Source of the DNA: Flabesymbios commensalis
Taxonomy: Eukaryota; Annelida; Polychaeta; Terebellida; Flabelligeridae
NCBI GenBank assembly: GCA_964017125.1
Contig: OZ024915.1
Span: forward strand, 75,718,226-75,782,225
DNA length: 64,000 nt
Direction: 5' to 3'
The notes under the pieces were generated by a model. That model did no database searches. It had not been told where the DNA came from and was given only the letters and a program-made list of their open reading frames with translations. Numbering within the stretch: position 1 is the stretch's first letter; every line of letters begins with the position of its first letter. Positions 51,382 through 62,500 of the stretch are shown in pieces. The position numbers and the translations under genes are program-made.

Positions 51382-51455
51382 CTTAGATATGAAAGGGTGT
51401 ATCTGCCACCTTACCAAGTGGCAGATACACCCTTTCATATCTAAGGCCTAGTAAG
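51382..51455. repeat. hairpin family E, copy 2
   Basis: Arms TTAGATATGAAAGGGTGTAT and ATACACCCTTTCATATCTAA, loop CCACCTTACCAAGTGG. Confidence 0.9.
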
Positions 51456-51649
51456 GGGGCGACATGTTGTCAACGGATCAGGATATTGATAGCTCACTAT
51501 TACAAACTCACTGTATCGAAATCCGACCAAACACAAGGCATTCACCCAGTCATTATAAATGATATTGTTTTATGTAGCCTAGTCATAAATATACAATAAA
51601 TGATATTGTTTTACAAATGTGTAATATATGCTGGAAAGCGATAAGTATA

Positions 51650-52545
51650 ACCAGGCCTCTCTGAATCAAGTCACATAGTCTATTGGTAACTTTCTAGTGA
51701 GGACAGCACACACATTGGAATTAAAACAATAACCACCCCTTTCTAAATCAAGTCACATAGTCTATTGGTAGCTTTTTAGTAGGGACAGCGCACACATTGG
51801 AATTAAAACAATAACCAGAACTTTCTGAATCAAATCACATAATCTATTGGTAACTTTTTAGTATGGACAGCGCACACATTGAAATTAAAACAATAACTAG
51901 AACTTTCTGAATCAAATCACATAATCTATTGGTGATTGTTTAGTATGGACAGCGCACACATTCGAATTAAAACAATAATCGGACCTTTCTGAATCAAATC
52001 ACATAATCTATTGGTAATTTTTTAGTATGGACAGCGCACACATTGGAATTAAAACAATAACCGGACCTTTCTGAATCAAATCACACACTCTATTGGTAAC
52101 TTTTTAGTAGGGACAGCGCACACATTGGAATTAAAACAATAACCGGACCTTTCTGAATCAAAGCACATAATCTATTGGTATTTTTTTAGTATGGACAGCG
52201 CACACATTGGAATTAAAACAATAACCGGACATTTCTGAATCAAATCACATAATCTATTGGTAATTTTTTAGTATGGACAGCGCACACATTGGAATTAAAA
52301 CAATAACCTGACCTTTCTGAATCAATTCACACAGTCTATTGGTAACTTTTTAGTGGGGACAGCGCACACATTGGAATTAAAATAATAACTATACCCTTCT
52401 GAATCAAATCACACACTCTATTGGTAACTTTTTAGTAGGGACAGCGCACACATTGGAATTAAAATAATAACTATACCTTTCTGAATCAAATCACACACTC
52501 TATTGGTAACTTTTTAGTGGGGACAGCGCACACATTGGAATTAAA
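51650..52545. repeat. 82-bp satellite, ~11 copies
   Basis: The unit contains CTTTCTGAATCAAATCACAT, AATCTATTGGTAACTTTTTA, GTATGGACAGCGCACACATT and GGAATTAAAACAATAACC. Units differ mainly in ACATAAT/ACACACT and in the number of T. Adjacent to a MITE A at its right end. No exon in the window matches its unit. Confidence 0.9.
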
Positions 52546-52645
52546 CTTGTGTTGCTGAATTGCTTGTTGGATTAGTTATGGATCAACGTCGTAAAGGGTG
52601 GTCCATCATTAATCTAACATTGATTGCGCTCCGTATTTGCCGGTG
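52546..52645. repeat. MITE family A, worn copy
   Basis: TTAGTTATGGATCAACGTCG and GTGGTCCATCATTAATCTAA around a CGTCGTAAAGGGTGG centre. Confidence 0.65.
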
Positions 52646-52649
52646 TAGT

Positions 52650-53130
52650 GCACTACATACATCTCATGGAATGACAATGTGATAATAGTGATAACATATT
52701 AGACAATGTGATAATATAATTTAAAAAAACGTGTAAGCATTAGTGTTAATATCGTAAGCTGAAAACCCCACAACTATGGTCTATTTATTTGCTAGATTTT
52801 GACCACTCAGTTTCAGTTTGGATGATCATAAGTAGGTGTGTCGTTACGACTTGCTGAGCACAGGTTGTGGGCCCACCCGCATGCGCAGCATGGTCAACGT
52901 TCTGAGGATTGGGGTCCATCAGAAGTAAATATTTTAGATCAGTGAAGTGAGAGGACCGACCTGATTTAAGCAAAACTCCAACGTATACAAACTATATTAT
53001 TATGCTACTTTATTTAGTAAATAATATAGTGGTTAAATTGATCCCACGTTTAACTTAAATTTTAAGTTATTTACATTTTCAACAAGCGAGAAACGCCCAT
53101 CTAACTCTCTAATGAGCTGTCGTGTACACA
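52650..53130. other. intergenic, nothing recognised
   Basis: AT-rich; no repeat or coding signature seen. Confidence 0.45.
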
Positions 53131-53134
53131 GACC

Positions 53135-53500
53135 ATTCACATTAAGGGTTTTACATAATTAAACCGTTTAATTGCCGGTCCCTGTTATATTCGTTTTTTT
53201 CTTTTTTATTAGCACATTAAATACTAGCTTCTCAACATGCAAAATATAAAATGTGACGTCAATCAACAAGATTTGAAAATCGTTAACCTCTATTTTGTAA
53301 AATCTGAATAATTTTCACCACTCGAAGTTGTGGATCGCGTCGGCTTGACACAACTTCAAGTGGGTGAGAATTCCAATTAAATGATTTGGCAGCTAAATAG
53401 CAAATGACAATTATCTCCTTCGTCATGATTTTTTAAGCGCTATTTATTTAAAGCTGGAAATTTTTAGGCAATTTCCAGCTGTGAATGAATGAAAAAAAGT
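53135..53500. repeat. MITE C copy plus AAGCTGGAAATT hairpin
   Basis: 53135-53400 includes hairpin arms TTCACCACTCGAAGTTGTG and CACAACTTCAAGTGGGTGA. 53440-53500 has AAAGCTGGAAATTTTTAGGC and GCAATTTCCAGCTGTGAATG, related to the interior of the element at 1958-2202. Confidence 0.65.
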
Positions 53501-53800
53501 TAAGTATTATGGAAAATCTGATAAATTACTCATGTAACTTTTGACCAGGTATCATGTTCTACAACGTTACATTATAAACATTCTACAAAAAAACTAGTTG
53601 TTAATGAGTCTTATATGGTCATGGGGGTATATATAAAAGGTTGTATTGTGTCCTTATTAGTTGTTACTAATGAGTCTTAAATGGTCATGGTGGTATGTAT
53701 TGTACTGTACTCTCTGACGAGGTTATGTTGTGTTGCGTCTTGATACAATGACCCACAACTTCCAAGTGGTGGGTAATAGGTAAATGATTTTAATCTATGT

Positions 53801-53905
53801 AGCAAACACTAGAAAAGCATCAAATGATGATTTGATGTTGGGCCACCGTCTACGACGCTGGTCCAACTTAAAATCAACTTTGGATCAACTTCTTGTGTTT
53901 GCTAA
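53801..53905. repeat. MITE family A inside a duplicated segment (copy 1)
   Basis: GTTGGGCCACCGTCTACGAC centre. Flanking sequence TAAAATCTTCTCATTGGCGG + AAACAGAGA matches the flank of the copy at 55140-55245, so the two arose by segmental duplication rather than by separate insertions. Confidence 0.8.
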
Positions 53906-53965
53906 GAAGGCTAAAATCTTCTCATTGGCGGAAACAGAGATTGTATGAAGCTAGGAACCAGATAT

Positions 53966-54105
53966 GTTGTTGTCCAGCTCTACATTAGTGGCGCCAGATC
54001 TTCCCTGGCGGTCTCTTTTGCTTTGTGACCTGACTTCCGGCTTGTGTCATTCTTATTAGATGTTTTCCTGGCCACCCATGGAGGGCGCTGTCTGACAACC
54101 AGAGT
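53966..54105 (-). other. possible exon of unknown use
   Basis: On the minus strand an acceptor-like TACTCTGGTTGTCAG is followed by a GC-richer open frame reading QRPPWVARKTSNKNDTSRKS, GHKAKETAREDLAPLM and a stop. It has a basic tail-like composition and could be an alternative terminal exon of the receptor gene upstream. The phase needed does not match the phase-0 end of the coiled-coil exon, so this stays weak. Confidence 0.2.
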
Positions 54106-54299
54106 AAGCAGACAATATTTATGTTCAATAGTGAGGAGGCTGGTCAGGTTACCAGCTTCACTCCACTTCTAAAGAGCGAAGACGTCAATGTACTATGTCC
54201 CATTAAATGTGCGAAGGCAAAATTAAAACTTATTACTTGACACGTTGTTTATATTTTCACGCTAAATGGAGCAAATAATAGTAAATGTGCTTGGTCAAT

Positions 54300-54615
54300 T
54301 TAAACACAACTCCTTAAATCACATTGTGTAATCGACCCAGCTCCTTGATTCACATACATTGTCTAGACGACCCGAGATCAGCTCCTTAAATCACATGCAC
54401 TGTGTAGACGACCCAGCTCCTTAAATCACACAATTTGTGTAAACAACTTAGCTCCTTGATTCACATATCTTGTGTAGACGAACAGCACCTTAAATCACAT
54501 ACATTGTCTAGACGACCCAGCTCTTTAAATTACATACATTGTACAGACGACCAAGCTCCTTCAATCACATGAATTGTGCAGACGACCCAGCTTGGTAAAT
54601 CACATACAGTGTGCT
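54300..54615. repeat. ~43-57 bp tandem units, 8 copies
   Basis: AGCTCCTTAAATCACATACA and TTGTGTAGACGACCC recur eight times with length variation. Confidence 0.85.
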
Positions 54616-54724
54616 GTCGTCACTGCCGTTTTTGTAATTATTGTCACATTTTCATGGATGAGAAATGAGGCAGAACAATTCATCGCCAATATGAAATGGG
54701 CACGGTATGTTGTTATCATGTCAC

Positions 54725-55075
54725 TAGGTAAACTATACTATAATCAGTACTAGGAGTACCCAGTACTAGGTATACCGAGTACTAGTGTCAGTACTAGGTT
54801 CAGTACTAGGTATACTCAGTAGTAGACAATAAACAAGACACATTGACCTATTTTGGTTTAACACTGGGCCAGCGTCGCAGATGGTGGCCCAGCGCTTAAC
54901 CAAAATGAGTTTAGTGATTCATGCTTGTTGTGATAATTATTTATATTTATATTCTGTGAAACGCAGTGACGTTACTCGGTGAAAACAAGGTTATATTACA
55001 CCACCTCCTCCATACTTCATTCTGTGAAACGCAGTGACGTCACTGCGTGAAAACGTCACAGAATATATCTCAAAT
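54725..55075. repeat. short local repeats and a MITE A
   Basis: (CAGTACTAGGTA)n at 54738-54820; MITE A at 54825-54915 (TTTGGTTTAACACTGGGCCA); and a two-copy direct repeat ATTCTGTGAAACGCAGTGAC at 54950 and 55019. Confidence 0.8.
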
Positions 55076-55129
55076 GGCTAGTAAACTGTGTTAATCACTA
55101 GATGTCCTGAGTTACTCACTAGATGTCCT

Positions 55130-55285
55130 CATGTGCCAACTGAGGCAATCACTAGAAAAGGATCCATTGTTGATTTGATGCTGGGCCACCGTCTACGACG
55201 CTGGTCCAACATCAAATCATCATTGGATCAACGTCTTGTGTTAAAGGTTAAAATTTTCTCGTTGGCAGAAACAGAGAAGCCAACT
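55130..55285. repeat. MITE family A inside a duplicated segment (copy 2)
   Basis: Palindrome with centre GCCACCGTCTACGACGCTGG at 55140-55245, followed by TAAAATTTTCTCGTTGGCAG + AAACAGAGA as at 53801. Surrounded by short GTTGCCAACTGAGGCAATCA repeats. Confidence 0.8.
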
Positions 55286-55299
55286 GAGGCAATCACTAG

Positions 55300-56010
55300 A
55301 TGTCCCCAGTTGCCAACTGAGGGAATTACTAGGTATCCCCATTAGACAACCGAGGTACTCACTATAGGTATAAGAAAGCATAATAAGAGATTATCATATC
55401 AGATATCACCAGTAAACCAACAAATGAATCTCCACACAAAGATATACTTTCAGGTAATAGTTATCTGTTCTCTTGCCTTGGTATAAGGATGAGAGGTAAT
55501 AGTTATCTGTTCTCTTGCCTTGGTATATGGATGAATCAGGTGGGGATAATTACCGCTCGCTTGATAACCATTCCCTAGCCATCACACCCAGACCGACACA
55601 AGAGATTGTAATAATACTCGCTAGTATATTAATGGTTCATATTTAGCCATCACATTCAGGCCTGTAAAATTTATCCGTCCGGTGGTTACAATGTTACCCG
55701 ATAAGTGTTGTGGCTAAGCATTCCACGTGTCTCTGTTTCCTGCCCGGGTCAAAAAGTAGTGATAGGGATCACATGGCACCCAGCCCCCCAAACCATATAG
55801 GTGTAGTCTCGCCTCAACACATGAACACTTGTCTGACAAAGGCCAGAAATGGGGCTATCATTTCTAGACTGTGATTGGTCAGTCCCACTACGTCTTCTCC
55901 TATTGGCCGATTGAGATTTAGGTTTCATTGCACACGTCCCCCGCAGATAACAATGCTTCCCACTAGGTGTCCCTGTATTTCTAGGTATCTCTGTATTTGC
56001 TCATGTCTCC
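55300..56010. other. intergenic or 3' flank, small direct repeat
   Basis: A 34-bp direct repeat (GGTAATAGTTATCTGTTCTC) occurs at 55454 and 55493. No gene recognised. Confidence 0.5.
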
Positions 56011-56019
56011 TCCTCGGGT

Positions 56020-56400
56020 GACTGACCAGGACGGGGTGATTGTGGTTCACTTGGTATTCACTAGATGTCCCTGTGATTACACTACCCACCAAGTGTCCTA
56101 TGCCTCCTCCTCAGCTGTCTGTGGCGATTGGTCAGGACGTGGTGATAGTGGTTCACTTGGTATTCACTAGGTGTCCCTGTGATTATACTACCCACCAGGT
56201 GTCCTATGCCTCCTTATCGAGTGTCTGTGGTGACAGATCAGGTGGTGATGATGGTGGTTCACTTGGTATTCACTAGGTGTCCCTGTGGTCATATCAATCA
56301 CCAGGTGTCCTATGCCTCCTCCTCGGCTGTCTGTGGTGATTGATCAGGTAATGATGATGGAGGTTCACTTTGTATTCACTTGGTGTCTCTGTGAATCACC
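56020..56400 (-). repeat. copies of the receptor terminal exon's 3' part
   Basis: Four ~110-bp units read on the minus strand AAGTGAACCACCATCA, CACCTGATC and CACAGACA...GAGG(A)GGCATAGGACACCTGGTG. They match the last ~70 nt of the exon at 56408-56560 (coding for [20 protein letters not shown]) plus the sequence just after the stop. They are shifted in frame and lie downstream of the exon. Confidence 0.8.
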
Positions 56401-56407
56401 AGGTGTC

Positions 56408-56560
56408 CTATGCCTCCTCCTCGGCTGTCTGTGGTGACTGATCAGGTAGTGGTGATGGTGGTTCACTTGGTAACAGTTCCTCCATGGCACTCAGTCCATG
56501 TCCCAACCACATGCCATTCACCTGAGGAGTCCCCTCAAACTCAACAATCCGGCGACGACA
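56408..56560 (-). CDS. probable terminal exon of GABA-B receptor-like gene
   Basis: After acceptor TTTTTCTAG the phase-0 frame reads [37 protein letters not shown] and [13 protein letters not shown], then TAG at 56410-56408. Phase 0 agrees with the end of exon 59721-59921. The tail is acidic and proline-rich, and I cannot match it to a known family motif, so assignment rests on position, phase and strand. Compared with vertebrate GABBR2 this C-terminus would be short. Its 5' edge is copied upstream (56561-56820) and its 3' part downstream (56020-56400). Confidence 0.65.
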   Translation of the reverse strand, partial: CRRRIVEFEGTPQVNGMWLGHGLSAMEELLPSEPPSPLPDQSPQTAEEEA

Positions 56561-59500
56561 CTAGAAAAACACAAAATAGACATTTATTTAATATACAGTC
56601 ATTCCAAACTCAACAATCCGGCGACGACACTGGGAAAAGAGAAAATACACATCTATATAATACACAGTCCTCCCAAACTCAACAATCCGGCGACGACACT
56701 GAGAAAACAGAAAATACACATCTATATAATATACAGTCCTCCCAAACAAAGAGAAAATACACATCTATATAATATACAGTCCTCCCAAACTCAACAATCT
56801 GGTGAAGACACTAGAACAAAAAAAGCTGATTATATAATATAAGTAGGTAAATGAAATTCTAGAAATTCAACCGCAATTCCCAAGTCACGATAAATGACAA
56901 TGCCCAATGGTATAAAAGAACCAACTAGGCCTATAATTGATAGATCCAAATGAAATCTTATTACATTTTTTTGTTGATGTACTGTATCATTTCGTATTAA
57001 ATTAGTTTAACCTCTTAAGGGCTACGTGCGACTACAGTCGTTTTTAATGTTATATTAACCGATCATATCACTGGTATTGGAAAGAAAATGCGTGTTTAAA
57101 CATCAAGATTTGCAATTGTTGTGTGTCAAATCAAACAAATATGAATATTTTCACACATCTCACTTTGCGGTTAGCGAGACACAATCTGAAGTGGTCGAGA
57201 AATTAAATGACATAATGAATTAATATAACAATAATATGATCTTTCAGGGCGACATGCTGTAATATTGCCCGACGCGGATGCGAGCAGCACAAGGCGGAGC
57301 CGAGGGATGCTGGCATCTGCGGAGGGCAATAATAGAGCATATCGCACGAAAAAATAATGTTATTACTATTATTATCACTTTTCCACCATGACAACGAATC
57401 TTTAAAGCATATTTATTCTTTGTCTACAGTTACAACATGGGCCTACATGTCAATGCAGAAACTAACCACTGTGTGCTATCACGACGCACCCGTCTTGTTG
57501 GCGTGTCGGTGTCATCAGTGGTCATGCAGGTGTCTGCCCCATAGATCGCAGGTGTACCTGTACCTGCAGCTCGAGTACACCAGTTGTACACCAGGCTAGC
57601 AGCCGATTATGCAGGCAACTGCGCTTACACACAGAGAGAACTAGAGTAGGGCGGATAGTCAAATATTACGCCCGCATAAACAGCAATATCTCACTAGTAG
57701 CGCCCGCTCAAGTGGTAATAATTGAAAATTATGCCGCCTGACAACTGTATAGACCCACACCAGTAAGGTTTGGTTCGATTTATGTACTCTGTGATGATAT
57801 CACGAGATGGAGAAGCCTAAAGTCGGCACTCTGCCCTGCTCATTTCGAACGACCTCGAAGGTTCTTTATCAGTTTATCATTACCTTAGGCAGCACTTCAT
57901 ACCCAGGCACTTGCCAGTTCAAATCACAGGAAAACCACCATAGCCACAGCCGGGTGTTGAACCCCATAAGCTGCTGCCTATCTTTAAAATACGTAATACA
58001 AGCTACACCTGTTGTGTTGTGTAGATTTTCATGAATAAAGCATTAAACCCATACAAAGACGTATTTGTCCCAAGCGGGAAATATTATATATTGGTTTGAC
58101 TATCTGCATTCCAGTGGAATACCCGTCAAGGACACCCCAGTGGAAACACTATGGATTGTGTATTATTGTGATAAGCATTGCCTCTCCTTGGTATTGCTTT
58201 TCTATTTTTAACAAAATGTGATGCTACTCTAAATCAATATTGTCATTGGAAATCTGTTTCCAGAGAACCGCCTGTTTTATCTATTATAAAAATAACAACC
58301 CCACCCTGAATACATACCATTTATCTGTAACCTGGTCATTTCCTTTCATTAATTCTTTTAGTGAGTGCACAAAATTATTTGATATCACTATGACCTCATT
58401 TTCTGAGGTCAGGATGACATAAATTTGATGTCACTGTGACCTCACAAAAAGTTATCATGATCATATAAAATGAGCTCACAGTTAGCCCAGTGTGTGACCC
58501 CTTTTGTGATGGTAATGTACCTTTGTCCATCAATTTTACTTATATAAATAACTGTGCATATTTGAATGTTTTTTATTTGATTTCTATCTTGCTTAAAAGG
58601 GATACATGTATACGGCACGAATTTCAACACGGGAAAGGACTTTAGACGTCGATCAACATCTTTGTAATTGCCCATAACATAATGTATTCAATGTGTGCCT
58701 GTCATGGTTATGCAGACCACCTTGCCAATCGTGAATCAACATCATACTTTGCACAAGCATAGGCCCCGACCCAGAGGGTGACCAATGGGCATTTAGATTT
58801 AACTTAACCTAACTTAGCATATTTAGCTGATTTGAATCTTGTTTAAAAGGTATACAAATATAAACGGGCCCAGCAAACACGATACGGGACGTGATGTTTG
58901 TCAGGTAGTCCACTTTGGTGTGTGGCATAGAGGAGTGAGCATAGGCGAGCGACAGGTTATTTAGTGAAATTATCCGTTTTCAAACAATTGTCAAAACAAA
59001 TATAATGATCAATTACTGCAAGTTAGAGAATGTTCAATTAAACCAGAAATACATAACCAATTTTGAGAGATTTTTTGACAAATATAATTATTTGAAAGGC
59101 ATCGATTAATCCTTACAGCGTGAGGCTCGACATTAGACGTCAGAATCTGACGTTTTTAGACGTCAGATTCTGACATCTAAAGTTGATCTCCACACTGCAA
59201 GAGTAAAAATATTCCTAATGGCCACAGACCCACAACATAGGTATTCAAATGAAGCGGAAATAGCTGACTAAGACATTTATGGTGATTTCAATTTAAAAAA
59301 AAGCATGGTTTATACAAATATATTTCATACAATTCCTGTATATAATATAATATAATATAATATAATATAATATAATATAATATAATATAATATAATATAA
59401 TATAATATAATATAATATAATATAATATAATATAATATAATATAATATAATAAATCATATAATATAATATAGTATAATATAATATAATATATAATATAAT

Positions 59501-62500
59501 ATAATATAATTTTATTATAATTTCCAATATAATTTTATTATAATTTCTAATATAATATAATATAATATAATATAATATAATATAATATAATATAATATAA
59601 TATAATATAATATAATATAATATAATATAATATAATATAATATAATATAATATAATATAATATAATATAATATAATATAATATAATATAATATAATATAA
59701 TATAATATAATATATAATACCTGTTCCAGTGTAGACCTAAGGTTTGAGTTTTCTGTTTTCAGTCTGTCCAGTGAGTTATTCTGCTCTCCCAGGTTGGACA
59801 GACTGGTGGGGACGAGGGCCGTGTGGCCCGCATTACTGGCACCCCCTGTACACGTGCTGCCCTCTAGCGTCTTATTCCACAAGGTACCACCAGAATGAGG
59901 CTCTTTGTTACGGTGAAGAATCTGCAAATAATAAGTCATTTTATCACTTCAACTGTTTTTTATATCGTCTTTTTGCTGTTACATGATCGTCTCTGTCATT
60001 TTACAACATGACGTATACGGACTTTAGCTGCCAATAGATACACCTTAATACGAGAATAGTTTTTTTTCCAAATTTATATTTATTTTGGCATTCTAGTGTG
60101 TAATTACATGTGCCGTATAAAATTAACAAGACAATCCATGGAATATGTTTTGACCACATTTGACCATCAATCAGGAGAACTTAAATCGTTTTTTTATTTG
60201 ATTTTATTAGTACGTCAAACAACCGGTTTGGAGGTGAAATATTTAGGGAATTAGTAAATATACACAATTTTCGGGCTGATATTATACAAAATAGGAGTCA
60301 TTTCTACTCAAATGATTCCATATATTATTTGAAAGCTTTCGAACTATACAATCCATAATGGTATTATTCCCTTGATATTAACCCTTTCAGCGCAGGGACC
60401 GATTTTAGACATCAGAATCTGACATCTGTAGACGTCAGATTCTGACGTCTAAAGTCGATCACTGCCCTGAAAGAGGGAAATCTTTATAATGGTTGTAGAC
60501 CCATAACATAGGTACTCAAATGAAGAGGAAAGATCTAACTGAGATATTTGAGACGATTTTAAATAAAAAAACCTCTTTGGTCTCCTCGTTTATATAAAAA
60601 TATTTCAGTGCTTTAAGGGTTGAGAATATTGATTCAATATTGTGGGGGAGCCTTCATCGGCCTGGGCTCGAATTTCGAATTCTGTGTCTGGAGGGCTGTG
60701 TCATCTCACCATCCTCAGGTTGTTCTCCTGGCCCAGTTAAGCCTACATGTGCACAAAGGCTTAAAACTCCATTCATTTCAATATCAGAATTTTGCTACAC
60801 GCGTATCATGAGCGGCACCGTCACACAAATAACCAACAATTTTTTGTGATAAGGATATATGAGGTTATGGCATTCATGATTCATGACATAAGTGGATTCT
60901 GTTATCGGTAGATTCTATTATAACAGCCTTTATATTTACCTTAGGAACAAATACTAGGCATATTGTGAGTAAAGTAGCAAAGAAGATGAAGAGGGAGATA
61001 AGGGCGTAAGCCGCATCCATCTGCTCCTTCAGCATCCAGGCGACGGGAACCCCGATGAGACATAATACCATAACATTATAGACAGAGAGACCTGAAACAT
61101 ACAGAGATAAATTAGCAAAGAAGATGAAGAGGGAGATAAGGGCGTAAGCGGCATCCATCTGCTCCTACAGCATCCAGGCGACGGGAACCCCGATGAGACA
61201 TAATACCATAACATTATAGACAGAGAGACCTGAAACATACAGAGATAACGTAGCAAAGAAGATGAAGAGGGAGATAAGGGCGTGAGCCGCATCCATCTGC
61301 TCCTTCAGCATCCAGGCGACAGGCACCCCGATGAGACATAACACCATAACATTATAGACAGAGAGACCTGAAACATACAGAGATATGCCCCGATAAGACA
61401 TAACACCATTACATTATAAACGGACAGACCTAAAACATAACAAGACATGCTGTAATAAGCCATAGCAACATAACGTTATAGACGGAGAGACCTGTAACAT
61501 AACCAGGCATGTCCTGATAAGACATAACATCATAACGTAATAGACGGAGAGACCTAAAACATCATGATAAGACATAATGATAGACCTGTAATACATGTAC
61601 AGGAAATAGAACCACGGCACATGCAAAAAAACGGTACAATATCATTATTATTAATGACATAGCGCCACGACGTTAGAGACACTCAGACTCGTAACATTGG
61701 ATATATATTCAAATATATGTAAATTCGCATAACAAAACCACGGGTACACCATTTAGACATCCTAATTATCGGAATCCAGAAAAGGGTTTATGTGGGTGTA
61801 TTGCTAATATATTATGCTTGTTATTATCTGAACTCTTTCTCATTTACATTAAAAAGATGCTCTTAATTTTCCCAATGGAAGCATACAATTGTAATGGCGG
61901 TAGACCATCACATAGGTATTCAAATAAAGCGGAAAGAGCTAACTAAGACATTTATGATGATTTCAAATTGAAAAAAATATTTTGGTCTCTTGGTTTATGT
62001 ACAAATATTTCAGCGTTTCAAGTGTTAGGGTTGGGGCTAGATAGTCTTAAACGTAAGATTCTAAGTGATTGGGTCTCTGACTCCTCGGCCCCCTCAACCA
62101 ACCTATACATTGCCTATACCTATACACATGTAAAGTATATGATAAGTAACCAGTTAGGTTAGTTTAGTTCTGGTGTTATGGTTTTAACAACTGTGCCAGA
62201 ATCTTACCTATGAATTTGGAATCATTCAGCGCTGGCACTGTTACCTTTCTGGTCTCAAAGGCCAGGAAAGCGCCAAACACCAACAACAAACCTGTAAAAT
62301 ATCGATAATTTCCTGAATATTATACAAATAAAACATCTTTATTGACTAATAATTAATTGTTCTAAACACAAAAGCAATGCGAAAGTGCCATTAGTATATT
62401 GGAAAACTTGCAAACATATTCTTAAAGTTATGCAGAAATACTGGTGTATAATGATGTAGGTTCCGTGCTCCCTACCATGTATATCATTTTTTGTTGATAG

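Noticed and set aside
59288-59939. ILYYI repeat frame fused to a coiled-coil sequence
   Set aside because: The repeat part is (TATAA)n intron sequence after the splice donor; only 59721-59921 is exon.
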